Of a stretch of DNA of 64,000 bases, positions 55,290 through 64,000 are shown piece after piece. The notes beneath the pieces were generated by a model that saw only the letters and a list, made by a program, of their open reading frames with translations, was not told the DNA's origin and made no database searches. How positions within the stretch are numbered: position 1 is the stretch's first letter; each line of letters opens with the position of its first letter. Source of the stretch: Carposina sasakii (lineage: Eukaryota > Arthropoda > Insecta > Lepidoptera > Carposinidae); NCBI GenBank assembly GCA_014607495.2, contig CP053150.1, forward strand, positions 7,212,495 through 7,276,494. Reading direction: 5' to 3'. Position numbers and translations under genes: made by a program.

Positions 55290-56355
55290 GAACTTGAGAT
55301 CCGTACGCTAATCTGAAAACAAGGATTCCTAAGCAATAGGGGAGAGTTGGATATTACCGAGCCCCTAAGGACTTGGGTCCATAATTAGGAAAATGTTTGA
55401 TATTAAATTAAACAAAATGCAATAATTAGTAGAACATTTATTCAGGTACACATACCGTATGACAAAAAAATCCAAAGTTGAAATAGAAATTAATTATTGT
55501 AAAATTACAAAAACCTTTAGAAGCGTAGTATTGTCAAACTGGTTCGATAATACCGTGCTTAGGTTTGATGAAATAGTACCCACATAAATGAGTAAGTAAC
55601 CAAAAAAAAAATAAAAAAAAATGAGTACAAATCAAAAAAATTTTTACAAGAAGTTAAGGAAACCCCAAGGGTACCCAAATCCTGTTTGAAAAATTATATC
55701 ACTTCCTATATAAAGTATGACGATATGATTATGTAAGAAAATCTTGAATTCTTTATTATTATTTTAATGAAATGTTCATATTTTCTAGATCCCATGACTT
55801 CTTCTTATTCCTTGGCACAGATTTATCCATCTAAAACGAAAATAAAATTGAATCATACTATGTTGATTTGTATGTATGTTTTTTTCATAGTTGATAATTT
55901 CGCGCCCCTGGGCGTGATATTGTCAAACTTGGTCATTTTAATTTTTAACTTCCAAATAATATTGAAAAGTTTAAAGTATGTAAAAACGTATAAGTAACAT
56001 TAATTCTACATTGTATAAGCTTTAAAGATTTATGGTATCAAAGTATTATAATAACATTAATAACACAGTATCACTTACCTCTTATGAAAAGTATGTACGA
56101 AATTTAATAAGGAATGACGGAAAAAATTTCTGCAAGACATGCTGTCTCCATCGTCGCCCGGAAAGTACCGGCGATGCGCGGGGTAGGGTTTAGGCATTCA
56201 AGCTTCGATGTTTATGCACTGTATCGCAAAACTAGTGGATGGTTTTTAAACCAAACAGCGAGACATCTGATTAATGTAGTTGGTAGTAACTCTGCCCGCC
56301 GCACCGGCTCTTTAGTTAACTCATCCCGCTTCAAACTTATCCCGCGGGATGAGTT
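55290..56355. other. catulin intron, low-complexity and unclassified DNA
   Basis: A-rich runs (55600-55640) and a region (55330-55570) with paired phrases about attgtcaaact and gataatacc that may be an unknown element. The open frame at 55767-55997 has no recognised similarity. Confidence 0.35.
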
Positions 56356-56358
56356 GAC

Positions 56359-56502
56359 TAAGGACCGATTTTTCCAAACGTCAGATAGCCTATCAGAGGA
56401 ATAAAGTTGTTGCTGTCTCTATCATGACTAAGTTTTAGAGAAAGACAGCATCAACTTTATTCCTCTGATAGGCTATCAGACGTTTGGAAAAATCGACCCT
56501 AA
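56359..56502. mobile_element. foldback MITE, same family as 3383-3526 (copy B)
   Basis: Near-perfect arms: gatttttccaaacgtcagat...cagaggaataaagttgttgc on the left and gcatcaactttattcctctg...cgtttggaaaaatcg on the right. About 144 bp. The best-preserved copy of three. Confidence 0.72.
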
Positions 56503-56636
56503 ATCATAAATTGAATTATTTTTTCTTGGTCGACTCATACCACTATAAAAAAATGTAATGTATTGTTATTTAAAATTTAAGTACACTCGTGAGCAAAAGT
56601 GTTTGGGGAAAACAATGACATATATGGTTTAGTTAT

Positions 56637-56658
56637 ACCAAAGACAATTGTCTTTGGT
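56637..56658. repeat. perfect 22-bp palindrome
   Basis: Half-site ACCAAAGACAA followed directly by its complement. Adjacent gtgagcaaaagtgtttgg resembles the end of a mariner-type MITE. Confidence 0.7.
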
Positions 56659-56957
56659 TATACTGATATATTACTAAAAAAAATCACAGCCGTTTGATAA
56701 ATAATAAGAAAATGAAATCTAGTACAACATTGTTTAAAGATTTGAAAAAAAAACATTTATTATTAATTTGATCGAAAAATAATAATATAAAACTACAATA
56801 AAAATGACAGTTGTTTTATTAATATGTACGTGAAGGAAATTGAAATCATAGTTTTAAAATACGTAAATCTACTGTCAAACAATTTTGTTCGCGTCTGTAT
56901 AAATCATAAACAGTATCAGTGGGATGAGTTGACCGATTCAAAACATTCGATAGGTCG

Positions 56958-56977
56958 ACTCATCCCGCGGGATGAGT
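56958..56977. repeat. perfect 20-bp palindrome ACTCATCCCGCGGGATGAGT
   Basis: The same gcgggatgagtt / aactcatcccgc words recur at 56325-56358, where they flank tcaaacttat, so a small repeated element with these ends is likely. Confidence 0.65.
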
Positions 56978-57062
56978 TCGAGCGGCCTGAGTTGACTAAA
57001 GAGCCCTGCACCATAGGTCCTGGGTTCGAATCCCGGTAAGTGCAAATATTGGTGTGATCTGA
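56978..57062 (+). mobile_element. SINE head (partial)
   Basis: Contains gcaccataggtcctgggttc then gaatcccggtaagtgc, the tRNA B-box-like part of the SINE at 57164, but the downstream part differs. Confidence 0.5.
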
Positions 57063-57163
57063 TCATTAACATCCGACCCCTCTACGCTATATGTGGTTGT
57101 TGGATCTCCTTCATGATCCCGCAGTTCTGGCTAGTCTTTTCTTTTGAAACTCATATTGCCATA

Positions 57164-57410
57164 TTGACGGCCGATTGGTCCAGTAAGTAAGTGCGACGCT
57201 ATAGGTCCTGGGTTCGAATCCCGGTAGGTGCAAACATTGATATGATGAATATCGATGTTTATTTCCGAGTCATGGATGTTTCTATTTCTTATTCTATATA
57301 CTTATCTATGTATTTATATACCGTTGCTTAGTACCCACGACACAAGACCTTAGGGATCTTAATGTGGGACTAGGTTAATATGTTGTAAAAAAACAAAAAA
57401 AAAACAAAGC
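57164..57410 (+). mobile_element. tRNA-related SINE, intact-looking copy
   Basis: B-box-like ggttcgaatcccggtaggtg at 57211, conserved tRNA-unrelated body (gatatgatgaatatcgatgt, ataccgttgcttagtaccca) and an A-rich 3' tail. Used here as reference for the split copy at 53105-54165. Confidence 0.65.
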
Positions 57411-57559
57411 AAAAAGATGATAATAGATGCACATTTTAATAAATTTTATCAGCTAACTTGAGCTCCTACATCTAGGTTCTATCTGCTGACGTACTGAAAT
57501 ATCCCAGGATAATTTGTGATGTCCGTCTCACCAAATAATCACTCTAAAGTAGATCATCC

Positions 57560-57868
57560 CTGAGCCGGTATCCGTCGAGGGTATAGCCCTAGAAGTTGTC
57601 CACAAGTATGTATACCTTGGGCAAATATTGCAGTTGGGTAAAGACAACTTCGAAGGGGAAATCACCAGAAGAGTGCAGCTTGGGTGGGCAGCGTTTGGGA
57701 ATTAGCGTCATTTTTTAGGGGCATCCTTGCTACAATGCCTCAAGACCAAGGTGTTCGATTAGTCCGTTCTATCAGTCATGACTTACGGAGCCGAGACGTG
57801 GAACCTGATGGTAGGACTGGCCCACCGATTTCATTTCACTCAGAGAGCTATGGAAAGGCCTTAAAGAT
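57560..57868 (+). pseudogene. RTE-type retrotransposon fragment
   Basis: One frame reads VEGIALEVVHKYVYLGQILQ, ITRRVQLGWAAFGN, stop, RHFLGASLLQCLKTKVFD, stop, SVLSVMTYGAETWNLM. The YVYLGQ..., ITRR...GW.AFG and TYGAETW phrases are hallmarks of the region after the RT domain in RTE-like LINEs. Two in-frame stops show decay. Confidence 0.75.
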
Positions 57869-57869
57869 C

Positions 57870-60355
57870 AATTTGACTTGCAGCTGCAGCCGTATGTCAT
57901 GATTTGCGAATCAAGTAAGCACAAAAATACTAAGCGTTGTAGCGGTAAGTCAGTAGTCACATTATTTGTGCCGCTTATTGGCTTAGAACACGACGTGCGT
58001 AAAACGCTCCTGTTTTTAAGAGATTTGGCGGTATTCAAATATACGGCTAGATCCCTACGTTATATTGATATACCGCTAATACAAGTACTCGTATTCTTAG
58101 AAATTGAAGGCAAAACTGAGATAGAGAAAACTTTCTTAACGTTTTTTTTTTACACCTTTTAAGTAACATACCGCTATAAGGCTTAGTTCAACAGACGGGT
58201 ATTTTTCTAAGCTATCCGATACCATAGAAAACAAATTTACGGTTTTTTTAGATATCATTTTTGCGCTTAGTAGGGCTATAATAGTTCGTGAACTTTACAC
58301 TCGTTAACGACTTCGACTACAGGCTGGAATGCTCGTAGTTCCTATATTTTTTATAAAAAAAAATTATTTTTTATTATTATATTGTAATGGTTAGGCACTA
58401 TATTTTGTTCGCTTGCGACGACTTCTTCTCGAATTGCAGATAGAGCGAGCAGATTAAAATTGTCTTCTATTTTCTTAGCCTAGCCCATAAATAGCGGATA
58501 TTGATAATATACACTGTCTTAATTATACAGATATTCGAAATATTTTAAAAATCCAATGTCGTATTACGGAGGTGTCTTTAAGAGACACCGCGCTGACGCT
58601 CGCCCGACGCCGACGTTCAAAAGACGCTCAGAAGACGCTAGTGTGGGGGCTCTTAACTAGTTATTTTGCAGTTTATGATTCATTCTATGTGGCTGGCCCT
58701 ATTGCCATTCCTGCTGTAATCTATTGGTACTGCAAATATCATACATATTCTCTGTCCGGTGGCTGCACATAAGTATTTTTATGTGGAAACATATTTAAAA
58801 TCTGTGCCAAGATAAAATATAATATACACAACAAGTATTTTGTAGTGTTACATACATTTAAGTTTTGCTTTTTAACAGCTTTATATATCTAGAATCACCA
58901 AAAAAATAACATATATTACCAGTCGGGTTTTCCTGAGTCTTCTTACTATACCTATTGCATTTTTATAGAAGCTAATGTATTTATAATGCAACATCCAATA
59001 TTTTTATGTTGCCGCAGTATATGCCGGAATTTCGGTGTACGTAAATAATGCCGAATCATTAGGTAGTTACGTCTCATTACGTTGCCTAGACGTTACGTAG
59101 AGGAAGGCATAAATTCTCGCACGGAGGCGTTGAGGTGGGTGGGTGTAACGTGCTATTGTTAAAAATAAAATAGCTGTATACACCATAATGAACTCTTAAT
59201 ATTTACGAGGCAATATGAAGTTAAACCATTAAGAATAACGACCAACAGTTGACTTTAAAAATTGAATTATGCGACATAAGTCATAACTAAACAGAATTTA
59301 ATAATCTATTGAGGATAGTAGTTAGTAAACATACATAACTTAGTAAACAAGTGAAATAATATCTGCGACTCTGCTATCATACAGTTTCCATAATTCAACC
59401 AGCTATATTATTCAGGTGCATACCACGGGCCTGCGTAAATATAGATAAATGTCACAACTGTCTCCCCGACAAGAAGCAACGTTGTCGTGACGAGGACGTG
59501 ACGTACACTCGCCTAGTTAATTATTTATGGGAGCTACGATAGAGAAAAGATATAAATAAACAATACATACAACAACGAAGTATTACCGTGTTTTAGAATT
59601 AATCGGTAAAAAGCTTTAAAGACATATGTTACGTGATATTCGTATCTGTAGGTACATTTTAATTCCATATGCGAGATATCAAAGCTATAAAAATGGTGGA
59701 ATTCGAGGTGGTAAAATATGAACATTTTTAGTCTATCTATAAGTACGAGACAATTTGCGATTTCTTATCTGTAATATTCAAAGCTAACATTCAAACATAA
59801 TTTGGAGTACTAAAACATACTTTATACGTAAAATTGTAGGCTAAGCGATACAAAAGCAACCAGAGAACATTTCAACATTACATGTGCACCGCTTTCTTTT
59901 CATACGTCCGTTGAAAACGGCATTCAGGGCTCCTCAGACTGGATGAATGCCACGTTAAAAGCCGGAGGTACATGTCTTTACTTTGATATACGGTTGCTAT
60001 TCCGAATGACGATGTCGATTTTAGAAAGGTTTTGGATTGCACTCAAATTCTTGAATATATTCTTGCGTATCTAACAATGAATAAAGTTAGGTGTTCGCTC
60101 CGCTCTGACTAGATGGAGTACTATCAATAAACAATAGCTCCGTGAATGCGTCAATTTTATCATGATAGAGTATATAGTGTTCTGTGATCATGATTGATGA
60201 CATGACTGACATGACAATCATCAATGACAATTTGCAAGGATGCTAGTATGCGTGAAGAATTGTGTTGCCAACTGCTTAACTTTACCCGAATGAAGGAAAA
60301 CTAATGCATAAAGCAACTAAAATTTTGCAATAAATTAAAATTGATTATAATATTA
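57870..60355. other. catulin intron, AT-rich
   Basis: Apart from the word-biased MITE half at 58572-58655, no element or exon is recognised. Confidence 0.35.
58572..58655. mobile_element. half of a word-biased MITE (GACGCT words)
   Basis: Repeated gacgct/cgccgacg words, ending agacgctagtgtgggggctc. That end resembles the GGGG..CCACACT termini of other MITEs here. The left end is missing or not recognised. Confidence 0.4.
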
Positions 60356-60359
60356 AGAG

Positions 60360-60463
60360 AATTGGCTGATGTGAAAGATAACGTACTCGTAGTAACAAAA
60401 AGTACGCTTCAATGGTTTGGTCATTTGGAGAAGATGGATAGAATGCAATTAACGAAAGAGTAC
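60360..60463 (+). pseudogene. non-LTR retrotransposon C-terminal scrap
   Basis: Frame reads ELADVKDNVLVVTKSTLQWF then GHLEKMDRMQLTKE, matching the common LINE C-terminal pattern LRWFGHVERM...LTKE. Only about 34 codons remain. Confidence 0.6.
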
Positions 60464-60735
60464 CTTACTTTACTGACAATGAAACAATAATTAATATTAC
60501 TTTTATTATATCATAAACATTAACTATTAAAAAATGCATCCTCGTCGAGATTAGATCCCATAACTTCGTTTTTCTGATTTCCACCAACTTTCTTCTCGAC
60601 TAATTTGTACCTACTACAGTAGTCCAACGATCAAAAATAACTGGATGAGCAGGAAATCTGCAACAAGCACAGAAATTTTGCATGTTTGTTACTCAGTTAT
60701 TTGTTTATGCAAAAAGTAACTAATTTAGATTAAAA

Positions 60736-61003
60736 ATGGGCGAAATATCCCCACTGACCAATAAGGACCAGACGTATATCGTTGGAAAGCGCTTTTTGTG
60801 ACTATGAATTCACAAAAACTTGCCTAATAAGTAAAAAAGGAAAATATTTTTCTTATGCTAGTTTAAGATTTCTTTCTACTATAACTTTTTTCAACGCTTT
60901 GAGCATCACCCTTATAGTAACAATTGATAGTCACAAAAAGAGTTTTAAAACGATATAGGTCTGATCGTTACTAGTCGGTACTCATACATTTTTGCCCATT
61001 ATC
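60736..61003. mobile_element. diverged foldback MITE
   Basis: The left arm (atgggcgaaatatcccc, cagacgtatatcgtt, ctttttgtgactat) pairs with the right arm (atagtcacaaaaag, acgatataggtctg, tttttgcccat) with several mismatches. About 268 bp; an older copy than the others. Confidence 0.6.
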
Positions 61004-61004
61004 C

Positions 61005-63400
61005 TTTGGCACTAATTTATTTATTGGAATTTCTAATGCGCACCTATCATTTACTCTTAGATAATAATAACAAATTCACATACATATTACAAAATCTGCA
61101 CCACGGGGAACTACTTTTGTATCAGCGGCAACACTGAATGTCGTTTATTATTCATGATAATTTTATGTTGAAATTTCATAATTATGAGATACTTACTGAT
61201 GGTATGTGATCTCTAGTCTCTTTTTTATACATTGTAGTATATTTTTTTACACAATTTCACTATGCAAACGGAAATTTTACTACGAAATATGATTAAAATT
61301 TAATAAAACTGACAGTAGTCATCATGGCATATTGTTGACAACTAGACTGTGGAGGTTCGAGCTCGTGTCTGACGTGTACGGCAGAGTATTTGTTGCTGAA
61401 TTTATGATTAGGCCGAGTACTTCTACAGAGCGGAGCGAATCTTTATTCTAAGAAAGTAAACTACGATTCGAAGTTATTAATCGTAGACAAATCTACGTAA
61501 TTTATTACAAGAATCTAAATTAACTTTATGAAGATTCCTAATTCCTTGTTATAACAAAATTTTTACCTTGCACATTAAAGTTCTTGGAGACAAATTGAAA
61601 AAAGTCAGTCTCGTAACAAAAAGGGGGATATAATTAAAAAGGGGTGAAAGGGGCATTAGTCTTGCAAAATGAGAAGAAATGAGGCCATCGACCGGCTTGA
61701 AGGAGATATCATCTCACTAACGCTGGCATCCAGTGACTGATAGACCTATAGGTACACTATTGTAACTGATATCGATATTAGAGTTTGTTTCTACGGGCCC
61801 TGTATTCTTTCAACTTAATACACGTGCAAGAAAAAATAATCGTTAATTAATACATGAAATTTATCAGTTTAAAATTTTTTACCGAATGTTATATTCGGTT
61901 AAAGATTTGGATTTTGGAATTTCTTAGTCAATAATCTTTTAAAAAATTCTACACTTAGTAGTATGTCCTTACGTCTTTTACAGAATATAAATCTAGGTTT
62001 TACCAGTAGTAACTACTAACCTAATTTATTATTATTTTATTTTAAAGAAATTACCTTATTGCAAACATTATTTCAATAATGTTCGCATACCTATAGATAG
62101 TTTTGGCGTATCCCCTATCATGAGTATAACGTTCCTTATAATTGGAACTCAGGCGCTGTACCTCAAATACACATAGACTCGGATTTGTTTAAGTTCCTGT
62201 TATCCTTGAAGTGGTCCTGGATTGTGATGAGTGTGTATAAGCCGGCTCAAGGAGGCGGAGATTAAAGGGATGACAGTGAAATACCTTTCACGTAAAGAGC
62301 CCTACCCGGCTTGATGGCGAGATTTTCTATTTTTAGAACGTTACACTTACAATGTTATAAATACTTTGTCTCTTATCAATTGCGCGAGGTTTTTATACTA
62401 TGAATGATGGATAAGGGTAGGTAAATATTAAAATATCAGATCTGTTTCGATGTATCGAAAAGTGTAACAAGTTTAGAATTATTTGCTAAATTTGCTTTTC
62501 ATTGGAAATTATAGCAATTTTGTATGTACAATTTTTTATTCATTTGATAAAAAGAAAGTAAACCTTCCTAGAACATGTTATACCTATATGTTCGACTAGA
62601 TTTTACCCACGACATTACCTGGTATGTCAAAAACGCACCGGAAATCGATAGCCGGCAAATATTATACAAAAACCTGACACCGCAACCTTGCCCTGGCCCT
62701 GCATGAAAAGAATTTATTTTTAGCTTATAAAGCTGAACAGGGCAGGAAGATGATGAAAGCTCATACTTGAGGTAGAGGCATGTGTATTCGTGTCTTTGGT
62801 GGTAGCTTTTGAGTAATCGGTATAAAGAATATAATAATTCTCAATTTGTTAATAAATTGTTGTCTTCATAAAATATTTAATAGTAATTGATTTATTTTTC
62901 TGCAAATTTACAATCTTTATATTCAAGTTAAAGAGTAAGGAGTAAAAGTCTAGCTAAAAGTCCATAAGGATGGTCAGATATAGTATTATATCTAGTAAAT
63001 AGACAGTTTGCATAATAATATATTGCTTTTGTGAGTGTTCATGCGACCGGCGAGGTTAGATCCTGTGTTAGTTATTTTCGTTCTTCACTTTTATTACATC
63101 TAAAAATGATATTGCCATCCTTAGCACCTTACTGCCACCTGGCGGGCGGCGCCGGGAGCGCAGCCTTGTACCAGTGTCGTCTATTTTTAGCCCAACCCCG
63201 CCTTCTATCCCCCGACCCCCCGCTGCCCCCGTCAATGGTACTATTTAGAGCAATCCCTCTCAGCAGGAAATCAGGCCGGTGCATCGTCCTTTGGATTAAA
63301 TCTCACTTTCACCTTGTGTCAGGGTCTTGTTTATCCTAATTCCATGCTGATATGAGTGGCTAGGAATCTAGGCTAAACTGTGACTCTCACGTGTCGTTCT
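61005..63400. other. catulin intron, mostly unique
   Basis: No exon or repeat copy supported. GC-richer, low-repeat patches at 62150-62330, 62610-62720 and 63110-63300 are candidates for conserved regulatory DNA, but only comparison could show it. Confidence 0.35.
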
Positions 63401-63403
63401 TTA

Positions 63404-63715
63404 TGCGGTGATAGACCAATGGTATAGACGTGCGCTTTCCAATCGGGGGACGTTGGTTCGATCCTAGTCACGGGCCTATACCACTTAATTTATTTCATGT
63501 ACGGATTTTAAATGATTTTCTCTCCAGTCGTGTCGGCTTTCCATCTCATCGCACTATGAGAGTGAAGGGATAGAGTGTGCATCTGTGTTTGTTCACACCA
63601 TAGATAACAGAAACACAGGAGATGGGCCGCTAAGCGCACTTAGTTTGAGTTCTGATGTAAGCGGCTATAAGCCACACTTACATTGACATCTAAATAAAAC
63701 ACAAATTACACCCAA
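63404..63715 (+). mobile_element. tRNA-related SINE
   Basis: The head resembles a tRNA (A-box-like accaatggtatagacgtgcg, B-box-like ggttcgatcctagtcacg). A body (tccatctcatcgcactatga, gtgcatctgtgtttgttcac, gagatgggccgctaagcgca) and an A-rich end follow. The lack of a proper acceptor stem and anticodon arm argues against a functional tRNA gene. Confidence 0.6.
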
Positions 63716-64000
63716 CATTGATAAATCTCTGACACTCACACATTTAAGGCGGTACTCTCATTGGCGCGCACACATTGCTATCTACTGTGTAAGTACGCGC
63801 CTCAGTATAGCAAATACATTCAACAAATTTCACACGTACGCTAGTGATTGACTGTCGATAAATTTGTTATCGAGCACTTGCGTTGTTGCACATCGCGAAC
63901 AATTTAGGCTTTAGTAGCTGGTCACAATACAATTTTAAACATGTTTTTACTTAGCTTCATCTTAAAATTCAACCTACTTTTTCTACTTCTCGTTGTCCGA

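Larger units (their letters stand above)
30362..64000 (+). other. large second intron of alpha-catulin, running off the window
   Basis: No further catulin exon was recognised by translation in phase 1, and no other host gene is supported. The interval holds transposable elements listed separately, microsatellites (GT/ATGT at 42671-42698, AT at 52523-52541) and long unique AT-rich stretches. Antisense or nested small RNA genes cannot be excluded by eye. Confidence 0.6.

Noticed and set aside
54900..57500. Concentration of repeats as a piRNA cluster or satellite array
   Set aside because: Element density is high, but without small-RNA data the claim has no support from sequence.
63404..63480. 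tRNA gene
   Set aside because: Box-like sequences are present but no proper acceptor stem or anticodon arm, and a SINE body follows.
1..64000. CRISPR array, prokaryotic operon, viral integration or a novel defence system
   Set aside because: No regularly spaced short repeats, no clustered intronless genes, and no viral gene recognised; the composition and introns are those of an insect genome.

Overview
The window looks like a stretch of lepidopteran (moth or butterfly) nuclear DNA. It is AT-rich, its genes are split by short GT-AG introns, and much of the rest consists of interspersed repeats of the kinds common in moth genomes: Helitron-like elements ending in CTAGT, tRNA-related SINEs, foldback MITEs, and decayed non-LTR retrotransposons. 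No bacterial-type feature (operon, CRISPR array, rRNA) is visible. Only two protein-coding genes can be supported, both on the + strand.

Gene 1 (11304-24752, with 3' UTR possibly to about 26350) is a complete class III myosin of the NINAC type. Nineteen coding exons join in frame, every junction being GT-AG and phase-matched, into a 1392-residue protein. It has an N-terminal Ste20-like kinase (glycine loop, VAIK, HRD, DFG and APE all present), a myosin motor (P-loop, switch I, switch II), three IQ-like motifs and a basic tail. In flies NINAC works in photoreceptor microvilli with calmodulin and INAD. At least one 5' non-coding exon must lie upstream of 11304 but was not found. Candidate variant features are a 6-codon upstream ORF ending 2 nt before the start codon, an intronic poly(A) signal that could give a short isoform, and a phase-neutral 24-nt cassette exon.

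Gene 2 (from 26789 onward) is the 5' part of alpha-catulin (vinculin/alpha-catenin family). Exon 1 lies in a GC-rich promoter with CCAAT, GC and E-box motifs. Exon 2 is at 30184-30361. A second GC-rich segment holds a possible alternative first exon (27545-27592) in the same splice phase. No later catulin exon is recognised up to 64000, so the second intron seems to exceed 33 kb and run off the window.

Layout: 1-11300 is the non-coding 5' side of NinaC with foldback and LINE/SINE debris. 11304-24752 is NinaC, with three Helitron-like insertions and one foldback element in its introns. 24753-26600 is 3' UTR and intergenic. 26600-27830 is the catulin promoter region. 30362-64000 is the giant catulin intron. 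It is packed with MITEs (34692, 35790, 48322, 49944, 50417, 56359, 60736), SINEs (53105, 57164, 63404), LINE pieces (42346, 48665, 57560, 60360) and one SINE interrupted by about 850 bp holding a perfect 40-bp inverted repeat. I did not find a previously undescribed multi-gene system. The most interesting items are the isoform signals in both genes and the groups of foldback elements with word-biased interiors.
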